64,000 nucleotides of DNA, from assembly GCF_000308495.1 (NCBI RefSeq), contig NZ_BAFU01000068.1, forward strand, positions 1-64,000. Reading direction: 5' to 3'. Of the stretch, positions 18,011 to 28,393 are shown piece by piece. A program made the translations under genes and the position numbers. The stretch comes from Nocardia brevicatena NBRC 12119 (GTDB lineage: Bacteria > Actinomycetota > Actinomycetes > Mycobacteriales > Mycobacteriaceae). The stretch's first letter is position 1; each line of letters starts with the position of its first letter. Under the pieces are notes generated by a model. The model did not search any database and was not told the origin of the DNA. It saw only the letters and a list, made by a program, of their open reading frames with translations.

Positions 18011-18415
18011 GAGAGGACCTCGGCACAACGTGAGAGGGCGGGTGATTCGAAGAAACGTCACACCGCGGGGCGTCGAACCGGGCCGCTACCGCCGGAAGTC
18101 TCGCTACCGGGCCTGCGGGTGGACGACGCCGCGCGGCCTTCGACTGGGAGGCTCGCTGCGCATGGCAACCCCACCTCCTCTTCGCTCGATGGTCACACGC
18201 GGAGGGCCGCGGCAACTCAACAGATCGGAACGTCGTACCAATGCAAACGCATTCTCAAGCAGGGTACATCCCCTACCCAACAGATTTCACATCGAAACGC
18301 CCAGAATTCGGCGTTTCACTATGTCGGGCGTGTCACAGCACCCCACCACCCGGTTGGCGTGCGCCTCGCCACCGGCCCGGAAAGGCACCGCAACGAGCCG
18401 CACGCCGATCCGCGC
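18011..18415. other. Region between nrdE end and mgtE start
   Basis: About 400 bases without a gene. It contains the mgtE leader and promoter (minus strand) and the 3' end of the nrd operon. I looked for the conserved blocks of the M-box Mg2+ riboswitch and did not find them. Several GC-rich partial hairpins are present but none is distinctive. Confidence 0.4.
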
Positions 18416-20605
18416 TCAGAGCATGCAGCTCACGCAGCCCTCGACCTCGGTGCCCTCCAGCGCCATCTGCCGCAGGCGAATGTAGTAGAGGGTTTTGATG
18501 CCCTTGCGCCACGCATAGATCTGGGCCCTGTTCAGGTCGCGGGTGGTCGCGGTGTCCTTGAAGAAGAGGGTCAGCGACAGGCCCTGGTCCACGTGCCGGG
18601 TGGCCGCGGCGTAGGTGTCGATGATCTTCTCGTAGCCGATCTCGTAGGCGTCCTGGAAGTACTCCAGGTTGTCGTCGGTCATATAGGGGGCCGGATAGTA
18701 GACGCGGCCGATCTTGCCTTCCTTGCGGATCTCGATCTTCGACGCCACCGGGTGGATGGAGCTGGTGGAGTGGTTGATATAGGAGATCGAACCGGTCGGC
18801 GGGACGGCCTGCAGGTTCTGGTTGTAGAGGCCGTGTTCCATCACCGACGCCTTGAGCTCACGCCAGTCCTCCCGGGTGGGGATGCGCACGCCGGCGTCGA
18901 CGAACAGCCGGCGCACCCGGTCGGTCTTCGGCTCCCACACCTGATCGGTGTACTTGTCGAAGTATTCGCCCGAGGCGTACTTGGATTCGGGGAAGCCGCC
19001 GAAATAGGTGCCGCGCTCCTTCGCGAGCCGGTTCGACGCTCGAATCGCGTGATAGACAACGGTGTAGAAGTAGATATCGGTGAAGTCGATACCCTCTTCG
19101 GACCCGTAGTGGATTCGCTCGCGCGCCAGGTAGCCGTGCAGGTTCATCTGGCCGAGCCCGATGGCGTGCGAGGAGTTGTTGCCCTGCTCGATGGACGGCA
19201 CCGAGTAGATGTGCGTCTGATCGGAGACCGCGGTGAGCGCCCGGATCGAGACCTCGATGGTCTTGGCGAAATCCGGCGAGTCCATGGTCTTGGCGATGTT
19301 CAGCGAGCCCAGATTGCACGAGATGTCCTTGCCGACCTGGGCGTAGGACAAATCGTCGTTGTACTGGGAGGGCGTGGAGACCTGCAGGATCTCCGAGCAC
19401 AGATTCGAGTGGGTGATCTTGCCCTTGATCGGATTGGCCCGGTTCACCGTGTCCTCGAACATGATGTACGGGTAGCCCGATTCGAACTGCAACTCGGCGA
19501 TGGTCTGGAAGAACTCGCGGGCCTTGATCTTCGACTTGCGGATCCGCTTGTCGTCGACCATCTCGTAGTACTTCTCGGTGACATCGACATCCGCGAACGG
19601 CTTACCGTAGATGCGCTCGACGTCGTAGGGCGAGAACAGGTACATGTCCTCGTTCTTCTTGGCCAGTTCGAAGGTGATATCCGGGATCACCACCCCCAGC
19701 GAGAGGGTCTTGATGCGGATCTTCTCGTCCGCGTTCTCCCGTTTGGTGTCGAGGAACCGGTAGATGTCCGGGTGGTGGGCGTGCAGGTACACCGCGCCCG
19801 CACCCTGCCGCGCCCCGAGTTGGTTGGCGTAGGAGAACGAGTCCTCGAGCAGTTTCATGATCGGAATCACGCCGGAGGACTGATTCTCGATCTTCTTGAT
19901 CGGCGCGCCGTGCTCGCGGATATTGCTGAGCAGCAGGGCGACACCGCCGCCGCGTTTGGACAGCTGCAGCGCGGAGTTGATGGAGCGCCCGATGGACTCC
20001 ATGTTGTCCTCCATTCTCAAGAGGAAACAGGAAACGGGCTCACCGCGCTGCTTCTTACCCGAGTTGAGGAAGGTCGGGGTGGCGGGCTGGAAACGGCCGG
20101 AGATGATCTCCTCGACCAGATCGCTCGCCAGCGTCTCGTCACCGTCGGCGAGGGCGAGCGCGACCATGCACACCCGGTCCTCGAACCGTTCCAGGTAGCG
20201 TTTGCCGTCGAAGGTCTTGAGCGTGTACGAGGTGTAGTACTTGAACGCGCCGAGGAAGGTGGGGAACCGGAACTTCTTCGCGTACGCCTGCTTGAACAGC
20301 TTCTTGACGAACTCCCGGCTGTACTTGTCCAGGACCTCGGCCTCGTAGTAGTTCTCCTCGACCAGATAGTCCAGCTTCTCGTCCAGGTTGTGGAAGAAGA
20401 CGGTGTTCTGGTTGACGTGCTGCAGGAAGTACTGGCGGGCGGCCTCGCGGTCCTTGTCGAACTGGATCCCGCCGTCGGGCCCGTACAGGTTCAGCATGGC
20501 GTTGAGGGCGTGGTAGTCCAGGGCCTCACCGGGGTTCGCGTCGCGCTGCGAGGGCTGCTCTACGCGAGCCGTTTTTCCGGTCGGTGCTGTCGTTGTCGTT
20601 GCCAA
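18416..20605 (-). CDS. nrdE: Class Ib ribonucleotide reductase, alpha subunit NrdE
   Basis: Catalytic subunit that reduces ribonucleoside diphosphates using the radical from NrdF. The 729 residues include [20 protein letters not shown], the cysteine region SNLCSEILQ, the active-site block [15 protein letters not shown] and the C-terminal redox pair CVSC in GCVSCML that is re-reduced by NrdH. The start is uncertain: a TTG at 20605 gives [16 protein letters not shown] and overlaps the nrdI end by 46 bases. Conservation with mycobacterial NrdE begins around [13 protein letters not shown]. It is the last gene of nrdHIE. Confidence 0.97.
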   Translation of the reverse strand: MATTTTAPTGKTARVEQPSQRDANPGEALDYHALNAMLNLYGPDGGIQFDKDREAARQYFLQHVNQNTVFFHNLDEKLDYLVEENYYEAEVLDKYSREFVKKLFKQAYAKKFRFPTFLGAFKYYTSYTLKTFDGKRYLERFEDRVCMVALALADGDETLASDLVEEIISGRFQPATPTFLNSGKKQRGEPVSCFLLRMEDNMESIGRSINSALQLSKRGGGVALLLSNIREHGAPIKKIENQSSGVIPIMKLLEDSFSYANQLGARQGAGAVYLHAHHPDIYRFLDTKRENADEKIRIKTLSLGVVIPDITFELAKKNEDMYLFSPYDVERIYGKPFADVDVTEKYYEMVDDKRIRKSKIKAREFFQTIAELQFESGYPYIMFEDTVNRANPIKGKITHSNLCSEILQVSTPSQYNDDLSYAQVGKDISCNLGSLNIAKTMDSPDFAKTIEVSIRALTAVSDQTHIYSVPSIEQGNNSSHAIGLGQMNLHGYLARERIHYGSEEGIDFTDIYFYTVVYHAIRASNRLAKERGTYFGGFPESKYASGEYFDKYTDQVWEPKTDRVRRLFVDAGVRIPTREDWRELKASVMEHGLYNQNLQAVPPTGSISYINHSTSSIHPVASKIEIRKEGKIGRVYYPAPYMTDDNLEYFQDAYEIGYEKIIDTYAAATRHVDQGLSLTLFFKDTATTRDLNRAQIYAWRKGIKTLYYIRLRQMALEGTEVEGCVSCML

Positions 20606-21021
20606 AACAATCCCAATCCCTCTCGGACGCGCTCGACGTCCTCGGCGGTTCCCATGAGTTCGAAGCGGTACAGGTAGGGCACCCCGCATTTGCGCGAGAT
20701 GACCTCTCCCGCATAGCAGAAGGTGTCGCCGAAGTTCGTATTGCCGGCCGCGATCACCCCGCGCAGCAGGGCGCGGTTGTGCGGGTCGTTGAGGAACTTG
20801 GCGACTTGGCGCGGTACGAAGTCCTTGTCGGACCTGTTCGAACCCAGGATGTGCCGACCGCCCCCGTAGGTGGGGACGATCAGCACATAGGGTGCGTCGA
20901 CGCGCAGCGAGTCCGCGGTATGCAGGGGTATACGAGTCGCCGGGAGGCCCAGCTTCTCGACGAAGCGGTGCGTATTCTCCGAGGCGCTGGAGAAGTAGAC
21001 CAGCGCGGCCGTCTCGGACAC
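20560..21021 (-). CDS. nrdI: Flavodoxin-like NrdI
   Basis: A 153-residue flavoprotein that helps assemble the dimanganese-tyrosyl radical cofactor of NrdF. The FMN-binding pattern is visible in [19 protein letters not shown] near the start and in [15 protein letters not shown] and [16 protein letters not shown] further on. GTG 21021 was chosen as the codon just before the conserved first strand. It lies 37 bases after nrdH and overlaps the nrdE start, consistent with one transcript. Confidence 0.95.
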   Translation of the reverse strand: MSETAALVYFSSASENTHRFVEKLGLPATRIPLHTADSLRVDAPYVLIVPTYGGGRHILGSNRSDKDFVPRQVAKFLNDPHNRALLRGVIAAGNTNFGDTFCYAGEVISRKCGVPYLYRFELMGTAEDVERVREGLGLFWQRQRQHRPEKRLA

Positions 21022-21058
21022 TCCTCGACCCCCTTCCCCCTCGGATGCGGAGGTGGCG

Positions 21059-21292
21059 TCAGGCCGCCACCGGAGCCAGCGCCTTGATGCGATCGGGACG
21101 GAAACCGGACCAGTGCTCGTCACCGGCGACGATGACCGGAGCCTGCAGGTAACCCAGTGCCATCACGTAGTCGCGCGCCTCGGCGTTCTCGGAGATGTCG
21201 ACGACCCGATAGTCCACCCCGGCCTTGTCGAGCGCCTTGTAGGTGGCATTGCACTGGACGCAAGCGGGCTTGGTGTACACGGTGACGGTCAT
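21059..21292 (-). CDS. nrdH: Glutaredoxin-like electron donor NrdH
   Basis: A 77-residue thioredoxin-fold protein that supplies electrons to NrdE. It has the NrdH redox motif CVQC in [20 protein letters not shown] and the family C-terminal segment [23 protein letters not shown] 21292 is preceded by GAGGGAGA at good spacing. It is the first gene of nrdHIE; NrdR-like boxes lie about 175-220 bases upstream. Confidence 0.96.
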   Translation of the reverse strand: MTVTVYTKPACVQCNATYKALDKAGVDYRVVDISENAEARDYVMALGYLQAPVIVAGDEHWSGFRPDRIKALAPVAA

Positions 21293-21466
21293 ATGTCTCC
21301 CTCTCTCGTCCAACAGCCGGTGATCCGTAGCAGTGCCGGTGCGCGTCGAAACGGCGGCCTACGCCGTTGCCGCGCAAACTCCCGGAACCGTCGGCGAACA
21401 CACTGTTCGAGCCGGTTCCCCCCGGTCGCGGAGGGTGATTCGTTCTCCCGATCTCGGGTACCGAAG

Positions 21467-21513
21467 ACACTACACCTAGTGTCCGACAGTTGAAAACAAC
21501 ACGAGATGTTGCG
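21467..21513 (-). promoter_or_regulatory. Tandem NrdR-box-like sites upstream of nrdHIE
   Basis: Bases 21467-21482 read ACACTACACCTAGTGT on the plus strand (ACACTAGGTGTAGTGT on the minus strand), a palindrome matching the NrdR box. About 31 bp away, 21497-21511 is the palindrome CAACA-CGAGA-TGTTG, a weaker second box. The same core (ACAC.AGGTGT.GTGT) is found at nrdF. Confidence 0.72.
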
Positions 21514-21577
21514 AGTCACAGTGATGGAATTCCACGGCCGTAAGTACCAGGACAGTCAATTCGCTCGCCGATAAATG

Positions 21578-21593
21578 TGTGATGTAGATCACA
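21578..21593. promoter_or_regulatory. CRP/GlxR-type binding site
   Basis: TGTGATGTAGATCACA is an exact match to the TGTGA-N6-TCACA pattern bound by cAMP receptor protein family regulators, including those of mycobacteria and corynebacteria. It lies in the 476-bp gap between nrdH and the FMN reductase gene, upstream of nrdHIE. Which promoter it serves is unclear. A short stem-loop (21597-21604 with 21621-21628) is adjacent. Confidence 0.5.
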
Positions 21594-21704
21594 AAATCTG
21601 AGTTGAGTTCCTTTTCAGCAAACTCAGAAGACAACGTCTGTCACACCAGTCGCCGACACCTCAGCAGACCCTGGAGCACCATACAGAAACCACCCCGGCA
21701 CACA

Positions 21705-21748
21705 GCGGAGGGCCGCCTCCACCACAGCCGGTCGAGACGGCCCTCCGC
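21705..21748 (-). terminator. Hairpin terminator of the FMN reductase gene
   Basis: GCGGAGGGCCG (21705-21715) pairs perfectly with CGGCCCTCCGC (21738-21748) across a 22-nt loop. It lies 20 bases past the stop of the minus-strand gene ending at 21769. There is no clear T-run. Confidence 0.5.
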
Positions 21749-21768
21749 AGGGGGCCTCGAGATCGAAA

Positions 21769-22338
21769 TCAGGCCGATACGAGCTCTTCCCGCGCGGCGT
21801 CGACCAGCACCCGCAGCGCGTCGGCGATCTCCTGGCGCGCCTCGGCATCCTCGCTGGGATGGGCCGTGGCGAAACGCTCGCCGATGGCGGCGAAGTGCAG
21901 ATGAGCCGCCTCGACCACCTTGCCACCGGCGACACCGACCGCCTTGACCGCGTCACCGTGCGCCCACTTGGCCGCGTTCCGACTGATGGAGGCACTCACC
22001 ACGGCGACCGGCTTGTCCTTGATGGCGCCGGCTCCGAACGGCCGCGACAGCCAGTCGACGGCGTTCTTCAGCACACCCGGCAGGGTGCCGTTGTACTCGG
22101 GAGTCACCAGCAACAGACCGTCGGCCGCCGCGACGGCCTGCCGCAACGCCTCCGCGGGCGCGGGCACCGCGCCTGGTACATCGGTGTCCTCGTTGTAGAA
22201 AGGAATATCGGCCAGGCCGTCATAGATGACCACCTCCACACCCTCCGGGGCGGTCCACACGGCGGTCTCGGCCAACCGCCGATTGACGGAGGCGGCCCGA
22301 AGGCTTCCGACGAGTGCGAGGATACGAGTCTGGCTCAT
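21769..22338 (-). CDS. NAD(P)H-dependent FMN reductase
   Basis: A 189-residue flavodoxin-fold reductase of the NADPH-dependent FMN reductase / chromate-quinone reductase family. The phosphate loop is GSLRAASVNRRLAE near residue 11 and the FMN-contact segment is LLVTPEYNGTLPGVLKNAVD with SRPFG following. It is probably cytoplasmic and acts on quinones, flavins or azo compounds. CAGGAG precedes ATG 22338. It is divergent from a TetR gene starting near 22437, which probably regulates it. Confidence 0.92.
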   Translation of the reverse strand: MSQTRILALVGSLRAASVNRRLAETAVWTAPEGVEVVIYDGLADIPFYNEDTDVPGAVPAPAEALRQAVAAADGLLLVTPEYNGTLPGVLKNAVDWLSRPFGAGAIKDKPVAVVSASISRNAAKWAHGDAVKAVGVAGGKVVEAAHLHFAAIGERFATAHPSEDAEARQEIADALRVLVDAAREELVSA

Positions 22339-22436
22339 GGTTACTCCTGAGGTGCCGAGTCTGATCTACTTTCAGGTCATGCACAGTAACCGGACCGCGG
22401 TCCGTGTCTATTCCCCAGAGGTGGTGTACGAGTTCC

Positions 22437-23132
22437 GTGAGCTACGACACATCCCCGGCCGGCCCCTCGGCCCAACCGGCGCGACGACCCGCCCCACCGC
22501 AGCCCTCCACCGGCACCACGCCGACGATCGGTAGGCCACTGCCCGGGACCGCCGCACCCACCGAGCGCGCCGACGCCGCGCGCAACCGGCAACTGCTGCT
22601 CGACGCCGCCCAAGAGCTGGTGCGCGAAAGCGGTCCGGCCTGCCTGACCATGGACGCCCTGGCCAAACGGGCCGGCGTCGGCAAGGGTACGGTCTTCCGC
22701 CGCTTCGGCAACCGCACCGGACTCATGATGGCCCTGCTGGACCATTCCGAGCGCAAGATACAGGAAGCGTTCATCTTCGGCCCGCCACCCCTGGGACCGG
22801 GAGCGACACCGGTGGAGCGACTGGTCGCCTTCGGCCGGGCCCGGCTGCTCGATATCGAGGTCGAGGGCGAACTGTACCGGGCCGCGGAAACGGGCCCGGC
22901 CGACGAACGCTACAGCGGAGCACCGTATCTCGTGCACAAAACCCATGTGTCCATGCTGCTGCGGCAGGCCGGCACACCAGGCGAGGTAGCCCTGATCGCC
23001 GACGCCCTGCTGGGCACACTCTCCGCCGGCCTCGTCCTGCATCAGCTCCGCGCACTCGGCTACACCCGACAGCAGATCGGCGACAACTGGGAAGCCCTGG
23101 TTCGCCGTATCGCCGGTCCCGGCCCCCAGTAG
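22437..23132 (+). CDS. TetR-family regulator
   Basis: A 231-residue regulator. After a disordered proline-rich N-terminal tail of about 30 residues, the helix-turn-helix spans ARNRQLLLDAAQELVRESGP, LTMDALAKRAGVGKGTVFRR and FGNR. The ligand domain follows (VERLVAFGRARLLDIEVEGE). The start is uncertain: GTG 22437 is given and GTG 22404 is possible. It is divergent from the FMN reductase gene and ends 11 bases before nadE. Confidence 0.9.
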   Translation: MSYDTSPAGPSAQPARRPAPPQPSTGTTPTIGRPLPGTAAPTERADAARNRQLLLDAAQELVRESGPACLTMDALAKRAGVGKGTVFRRFGNRTGLMMALLDHSERKIQEAFIFGPPPLGPGATPVERLVAFGRARLLDIEVEGELYRAAETGPADERYSGAPYLVHKTHVSMLLRQAGTPGEVALIADALLGTLSAGLVLHQLRALGYTRQQIGDNWEALVRRIAGPGPQ

Positions 23133-23143
23133 AGTGAACGGGC

Positions 23144-23968
23144 ATGGGGAACCTGCGTGAACAGATCATCGCCGAACTGGGTGTCGTGCCCGATATCGAG
23201 CCGAAGGCCGAGGTCCGGCGCCGGGTCGACTTCCTGAAGGACTTCCTGCGCTCCGCTTCCGCACAAGGTTTCGTTCTCGGTATCAGCGGCGGCCAGGACA
23301 GCGCGCTGGCCGGTCGGCTGTGCCAGTTGGCCGTCGAGGAACTGCGCGCCGAGGGCACCGAGGCGACCTTCGTCGCGGTGCGCCTGCCCTACGGCGTGCA
23401 GGCGGACGAGGCCGATGCGCGTACCGCCATGAAATTCATTGCGCCGCAACGGTCGACCGTGGTCAATGTCCGCCCCGGCGCCAACGCCGTGGCCGCGGAG
23501 GTGGCCTCGGCGCTGAACGTGACCAAACTCCGCGATTTCGTCCGCGGCAATATCAAGGCCCGCGAACGCATGGTGATCCAGTACGCCATCGCCGGCCAGG
23601 AGAACCTGCTGGTCGTCGGCACCGACCACGCCGCGGAGGCGGTCACCGGCTTCTTCACCAAATACGGTGACGGCGGTGTCGACCTCACCCCCCTGAGCGG
23701 CCTGACCAAACGCCAGGGCGCCGCCCTCCTGCAGGAATTGGGCGCCCCCTCCACCATCTGGTCCAAGGTACCGACCGCCGACCTGGAGGACGACCGTCCG
23801 GCGCTGCCGGACGAAGAGGCCCTGGGCCTGCGATACAGCGAGATCGACGACTACCTCGAGGGCAAGGAGGTCACCGCCGAGGTGGCCGAGAAGGTCGAGT
23901 CCGTCTACCTGGCCACCCGGCACAAGCGCACCGTCCCCATCTCCCCGCTCGACGACTGGTGGCGCTGA
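23144..23968 (+). CDS. nadE: NH3-dependent NAD+ synthetase
   Basis: Final step of NAD synthesis: amidates deamido-NAD with ammonia and ATP. The 274-residue protein lacks the glutaminase domain of the long actinobacterial NadE, so it is the ammonia-dependent type. It shows the ATP pyrophosphatase loop SGGQDSA at residues 48-54, [20 protein letters not shown] and the synthetase motif [20 protein letters not shown]. The C-terminus [14 protein letters not shown] is also typical. It may share a transcript with the TetR gene just upstream. Confidence 0.96.
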   Translation: MGNLREQIIAELGVVPDIEPKAEVRRRVDFLKDFLRSASAQGFVLGISGGQDSALAGRLCQLAVEELRAEGTEATFVAVRLPYGVQADEADARTAMKFIAPQRSTVVNVRPGANAVAAEVASALNVTKLRDFVRGNIKARERMVIQYAIAGQENLLVVGTDHAAEAVTGFFTKYGDGGVDLTPLSGLTKRQGAALLQELGAPSTIWSKVPTADLEDDRPALPDEEALGLRYSEIDDYLEGKEVTAEVAEKVESVYLATRHKRTVPISPLDDWWR

Positions 23969-24027
23969 ACGGTCAGCGCTATCGGCACCCGGCCCCGGCG
24001 GACCCGATCGATACCTTCGCGGCCGGT

Positions 24028-24270
24028 TCAGCCTCCCGCGAAGGGCGGAAGCACATCGACTCGCGGCCCCAGCGCGGCCCCGGTGTCCCGGGTGAGCTCG
24101 TCACCGACGAGATAGGCACAGACGGACAGCATCTTGTCCAGATCCGGGCCGTAGTCGGCGAGCAGTCGGGCACGCAGGTCGGCGACAGTGGAGCCGGGGG
24201 GCAGATCGAAGGTTTCGGTGTCCTTGCCGACGGCGTCGGCGATGGCCGCGAAATAGCGGATCTCAACCAC
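24028..24270 (-). CDS. moaD: Molybdopterin synthase sulfur carrier subunit MoaD
   Basis: An 80-residue ubiquitin-fold protein that carries sulfur as a C-terminal thiocarboxylate to MoaE in molybdopterin synthesis. The sequence starts [20 protein letters not shown] and ends [10 protein letters not shown], with the required Gly-Gly end. GTG 24270 lies inside the last codons of moaA (8-base overlap), implying coupling. It is encoded apart from moaE, which lies on the other arm of the cluster. Confidence 0.93.
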   Translation of the reverse strand: MVEIRYFAAIADAVGKDTETFDLPPGSTVADLRARLLADYGPDLDKMLSVCAYLVGDELTRDTGAALGPRVDVLPPFAGG

Positions 24271-25321
24271 CGATGGCTCCCATCGTGCGTTCCGGTGGAA
24301 CGAAGTCCGCGGCATCGATACCGTGACCCGCCCATTTCTGCCACATGGCGCCACGCCACAGCTCGGCCAGTTCGGCGTCGCCGGCGCCGGAACGCAGAGC
24401 CTGGCGCAGGTCGAACTCCTCGTCGCTGAACAGACAGGAGCGCAACATACCGTCGGCGGTGAGCCGAGTACGGTCGCAGCTGTCGCAGAATTTGCGGGTC
24501 ACCGAGGCGATGATGCCGACCGTGGCCGGACCGCCGTCGACCAGCCAGGTCTCCGCGGGCGCGGCGGGATCGCTGCGCCCGAGTTCGGTGAGCTCGTAAC
24601 AAGAGCCGAGAACATCGAGCAGTTCGGCGGCGGTCACCATGTTCGCCCGCGCCCACTCGTGGTCGGCGTCGAGGGGCATCTCCTCGATGAACCGCAGTTC
24701 GCAGCCCTCGTCCAGGCACCAGCGCAGCAGATCGGGCACACCGGCCAGGGTGGACCGCATGAGTACCGCGTTCACCTTCACCGGGGCCAGGCCGGCGCGT
24801 ACGGCGGCCCGGATACCGGCCAGTACCGAATCCAGACGATCACGGCGGGTGAGGCGGGCGAAACCGACGCGATCGACGGTGTCGAGAGAGATATTGACCC
24901 GGCGCAAACCGGCCTCGGCCAAGGCACGGGCACGGTGCTCCAGCCCGATCCCATTGGACGTCATGGCCAACGGGACATCCGGTACCACCTCATGGCAGCC
25001 GGCGATGATCTGTTCCAGATCCCGTCGCATCAGCGGTTCCCCACCGGTGAACCGCACCTCGTGGACACCGAGCTCACGCACCGCCAGAGCGACCAACCGT
25101 ACGATCTCCTCGGCGGTCAGCAACTCATCGCGCGGAATATCGGGCAGCCCCTCCTCGGGCATGCAGTAGGTGCAGCGCAGCGAACACTTCTCGGTGATGG
25201 ACACCCGCAGATCCCGTGCGATACGGCCGAAGCGGTCCACCAACAGCGGTGTTTCCGGGCGTCCGTCGAGCGAGGGACGCCCGGAGCGCACGGTGGGAAT
25301 CCCCATATCGACCAGCGACAC
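24263..25321 (-). CDS. moaA: GTP 3',8-cyclase MoaA
   Basis: Radical-SAM enzyme for the first step of molybdenum cofactor synthesis, converting GTP to the precursor used by MoaC. The roughly 352-residue protein has the radical-SAM cluster CSLRCTYC near residue 45, [18 protein letters not shown], the second [4Fe-4S] ligands [18 protein letters not shown], and the essential C-terminal Gly-Gly (TMGAIGG). The start is uncertain: GTG 25321 is given, and ATG 25348 or 25306 are alternatives. It is divergent from moeA with a 240-bp gap. Confidence 0.95.
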   Translation of the reverse strand: MSLVDMGIPTVRSGRPSLDGRPETPLLVDRFGRIARDLRVSITEKCSLRCTYCMPEEGLPDIPRDELLTAEEIVRLVALAVRELGVHEVRFTGGEPLMRRDLEQIIAGCHEVVPDVPLAMTSNGIGLEHRARALAEAGLRRVNISLDTVDRVGFARLTRRDRLDSVLAGIRAAVRAGLAPVKVNAVLMRSTLAGVPDLLRWCLDEGCELRFIEEMPLDADHEWARANMVTAAELLDVLGSCYELTELGRSDPAAPAETWLVDGGPATVGIIASVTRKFCDSCDRTRLTADGMLRSCLFSDEEFDLRQALRSGAGDAELAELWRGAMWQKWAGHGIDAADFVPPERTMGAIGG

Positions 25322-25561
25322 GCCTCCATTATGACGGGAGGTGTCCAATTGCGCCGCCTTCGACGGGGCGGGTCGGGGACCTCGTTACCCCAGGTCTTCC
25401 CTCCGTGGCGCCGCCGGCGCGACGGCGCTCCGGTCGGTCCGGACCCGGGCGGAACCCGAATCGAGGCGCGGCCGGTCCGGGCGGGACGACTCGCCGGGTC
25501 GGTGGGCGTGTGGTGCGGAAACGGCGGTATCCGGCGTGACGGCGGCCATTAGGCTGAGTGC

Positions 25562-26845
25562 ATGTGTTCTCGGCGTTGGACGGGCGGTTCCGCCGCCCCT
25601 CCGTGGTCACACGAAGCCACCTCGTCCGGAGCCGGTGACCGGTCGCCGGCCGTCCGCTCGGTCGACGAGTACCGCGACTGCATCGAACAGCTGTTACGCC
25701 CACTCGCCGCTCGACCGGTCGAAACGGTGCCGGTGCCCGCCGCATTGGGCCGGCAGGCGGCCGACGAGGTGCGGGCGCCGATCGATCTGCCGGTTTTCCG
25801 CAATTCGGCCATGGACGGCTACGCGGTGCGGGCACAGGACGTGGTGGACGTGCCGGTGACGCTGCCGCCGGCGGGTGTCGTGGCGGCGGGCGATCCCGCC
25901 CCGCCGCCGCTGGCGCCCGGCACGGCGCGCAAGGTGATGACGGGGGCTCCCGTTCCCTCGGGCGCCGACTGTGTGATCCCGGTGGAGGACACCCGGATGC
26001 GCGGCGGCGGGGTGATGATCGAGCGGGGCCGCGAAGCCGGGGCGTTCATCCGCGAACCCGGCACCGATATCCGGGCCGGGGCACCACTGATCGCCGCGGG
26101 GACCACCCTGACCCCGCGACATATCGCCGCCTTGGCGGCGGTGGGTGTATCGCATGTGCGGGTTTTCGAACCGGTACGGGCGGCGGTCATCACCACCGGT
26201 GACGAACTCGTCCCCGCGGGCAGTCCGCTGGGCCCCGGCCAGATCTACGACTCCAACGGAATCGCCCTGGCCGCGGCGCTGACCGCCAACGGTGTGACCG
26301 TCATCGGCGTCGAGCACAGCAGCGACGACCCCGCCGTGTTCCAGCGTCTGCTCGCCGAGACCACCGTCACAGCGGATCTGGTGTTCACCTCGGGTGGGGT
26401 ATCCAAGGGGGATTTCGAAGTGGTCCGGGAGGTGCTGGGACCGCTGGGCGGGTGGTTCGGGCCCGTGGCGGTGCAGCCCGGCGGACCACAGGGGCTCACC
26501 GTGGTCGACGGGGTACCCGTGCTGAGTTTTCCCGGTAATCCGGTCAGCACCCTGGTGTCGTTCGAGGTGTTCGCCCGACCGATTCTGCGCCGGCTGATGG
26601 GTTTGCCCGCGGTGGAGACATTCGAGGTGCCACTACTGTCGGCGGTCCGTTCCCCGGAGAGCCGGCGCCAGTTCCTGCGCGGCCGGTTGACGCACGGCGC
26701 GGGGCGCACCCGGGCGGTAGAGGTGGTGTCGGGGCCGGGTTCGCATCTGGTGGCGAGCATGGCCGCCGCGGATGTGCTGATCGATGTCCCGGAACGGGTC
26801 ACCGAACTACCGGTCGGCGCCACTGTGCGAGTGTGGACGCTGTGA
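25562..26845 (+). CDS. moeA: Molybdopterin molybdenumtransferase MoeA
   Basis: Inserts molybdate into adenylylated molybdopterin. The 427-residue protein has the MoeA motifs [18 protein letters not shown] near residue 80, [40 protein letters not shown] with [21 protein letters not shown] and [19 protein letters not shown]. The first 30 residues are poorly conserved, so the true start may be later. Its stop overlaps the next start (GTGA). Confidence 0.96.
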   Translation: MCSRRWTGGSAAPPWSHEATSSGAGDRSPAVRSVDEYRDCIEQLLRPLAARPVETVPVPAALGRQAADEVRAPIDLPVFRNSAMDGYAVRAQDVVDVPVTLPPAGVVAAGDPAPPPLAPGTARKVMTGAPVPSGADCVIPVEDTRMRGGGVMIERGREAGAFIREPGTDIRAGAPLIAAGTTLTPRHIAALAAVGVSHVRVFEPVRAAVITTGDELVPAGSPLGPGQIYDSNGIALAAALTANGVTVIGVEHSSDDPAVFQRLLAETTVTADLVFTSGGVSKGDFEVVREVLGPLGGWFGPVAVQPGGPQGLTVVDGVPVLSFPGNPVSTLVSFEVFARPILRRLMGLPAVETFEVPLLSAVRSPESRRQFLRGRLTHGAGRTRAVEVVSGPGSHLVASMAAADVLIDVPERVTELPVGATVRVWTL

Positions 26846-27951
26846 GCGAGTTGTCGCATGTGGACTCCGACGGCCGCGCCCGCATGGTGGACGTGAGCGG
26901 TAAAACCGACACCACCCGGGTCGCCGTCGCGGCCGGTGAGCTGCGTACCACCGCCGAAGTGGTGACACTGGTACGCGCGGACGACATGCCCAAGGCCGAT
27001 GTGCTGGCCACCGCCCGGATCGCCGGTATCTCCGGGGGGAAGAAGACCTCCGAGTTGATCCCGCTGTGCCACCAGTTGGCACTGTCGTCGGTGAAGGTCG
27101 AGTTCGGTTTCACCGAGAACACGATCACCATCGAGGCCACCGCGAAGACCAAGGGCCCCACCGGGGTGGAGATGGAGGCGCTCACCGCCGTCGCCGTGGC
27201 CGGACTCACCCTGCACGACATGGTGAAAGCGGTCGATCCCGCCGCGACCCTCGACGGTGTCCGACTGCTCACCAAGGAGGGCGGCAAGCGGGGGCGCTGG
27301 ACCAGACCGGAGGCCGACGAGCCCGGCCGGGCCCATGTCGACGAACGCTCCGGTGACACGCAGGCCGTACCGCAGCGGCTCGGCGACCCGACGGCCGAGT
27401 CGGCCGCGAGCGCCGGCGCCGCCCCCGACACCCGGCGCGGCGACAAGGGCTCCGCGGTGGTGCTCGTCTCCTCCACCGGCGCCGCGGCGGGCACCCGCAC
27501 CGATACCACCGGCCCGCATCTCGTGCGCTGGCTGGCCGGCCTGGGCTATGCGGTGCGCGGCCCGCTCGTATACGCCGACGCCGATATCGCGGCGGGATTG
27601 GCGGAGGCCCTGCGGACGCGCCCGGATCTGGTCGTCACCACCGGCGGTACCGGCGCCTCACCCACCGACCGCACCCCGGAGGCCACACTCGCCGTCCTGG
27701 ACCGGGAACTGCCCGGGGTGGCCGAGGCGATCCGGCAGCGCGGGACCGCGAAGTTCCCCTTGGCCGCGTTGAGCCGTGGGGTGGCCGGATTGGCCGGACA
27801 CTCGGTCGTGGTGAACCTGCCCGGTTCCCCCGGTGGGGTGCGCGACGGTATCGCGGTGCTGGAACCTCTGCTCGGCCACCTGCTCGAGCAGGTGGCCGGC
27901 GCCGGCGGACACGAGGGTTCCGACTCCGGGAACGGAAACGGTCATGTCTGA
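26842..27951 (+). CDS. moaC: Fused MoaC-MoaB/MogA protein
   Basis: A bifunctional 369-residue protein. Residues about 1-155 are MoaC, which forms cyclic pyranopterin monophosphate ([20 protein letters not shown], then [20 protein letters not shown] and KEGGKRG). After an Ala/Asp-rich linker (about 160-200), residues 200-350 are a MoaB/MogA domain that adenylylates molybdopterin ([35 protein letters not shown]). The fusion joins an early and a late step of the pathway. GTG 26842 overlaps the moeA stop; the 3' end overlaps moaE. Confidence 0.95.
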   Translation: MSELSHVDSDGRARMVDVSGKTDTTRVAVAAGELRTTAEVVTLVRADDMPKADVLATARIAGISGGKKTSELIPLCHQLALSSVKVEFGFTENTITIEATAKTKGPTGVEMEALTAVAVAGLTLHDMVKAVDPAATLDGVRLLTKEGGKRGRWTRPEADEPGRAHVDERSGDTQAVPQRLGDPTAESAASAGAAPDTRRGDKGSAVVLVSSTGAAAGTRTDTTGPHLVRWLAGLGYAVRGPLVYADADIAAGLAEALRTRPDLVVTTGGTGASPTDRTPEATLAVLDRELPGVAEAIRQRGTAKFPLAALSRGVAGLAGHSVVVNLPGSPGGVRDGIAVLEPLLGHLLEQVAGAGGHEGSDSGNGNGHV

Positions 27952-28393
27952 GATACGAACCGAAACAACGACCGAGCCGGTCCGGATCGCCCGGATCAGC
28001 ACGGAACCGCTCGACCCGACCGTGGTCGACCGTGCGGTCCACGGCCCCCACTACGGCGCGGTGGTGTTGTTCACCGGCGTGGTACGCGATCACGACGGCG
28101 GTCAGGCGGTATCGGCGTTGGAATATTCGGCCCATCCCGAGGCCGAACGGTTCCTCCACCGCTGTTGCGCGGAGGTCGCCGCGGCGACGGGACTGCCGGT
28201 GGCCGCGATGCACCGGATCGGCAAGCTGGCGGTGGGCGATCTGGCGATCGTCACGGCCGTCGCGGCCGCGCACCGCGCCGAGGCCTTCGACGCCTGTTCG
28301 ATGCTGGTGGACCGGATCAAACACGAAGTGCCGATCTGGAAGCGTCAGCTGTTCGCCGACGGTATGTCGGAGTGGGTCAACGCCTGCGGCTGA
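27944..28393 (+). CDS. moaE: Molybdopterin synthase catalytic subunit MoaE
   Basis: Uses MoaD thiocarboxylate to build the dithiolene of molybdopterin. The 149-residue protein has [57 protein letters not shown] and the catalytic lysine region [16 protein letters not shown]. The ATG overlaps the moaC/moaB end by eight bases. Its 3' end overlaps the converging cobW-type gene by 49 bases. Confidence 0.95.
   Translation: MSEIRTETTTEPVRIARISTEPLDPTVVDRAVHGPHYGAVVLFTGVVRDHDGGQAVSALEYSAHPEAERFLHRCCAEVAAATGLPVAAMHRIGKLAVGDLAIVTAVAAAHRAEAFDACSMLVDRIKHEVPIWKRQLFADGMSEWVNACG

Noticed and set aside
18011-18230. M-box magnesium riboswitch before mgtE
   Set aside because: The conserved M-box blocks (GGTGAGGCTCCT, GACGCC.ATGGGTCAACAG) were not found in the leader.
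17894-20677. A 927-codon plus-strand frame across nrdE
   Set aside because: It is antisense to nrdE, which is nearly identical in pattern to mycobacterial NrdE.
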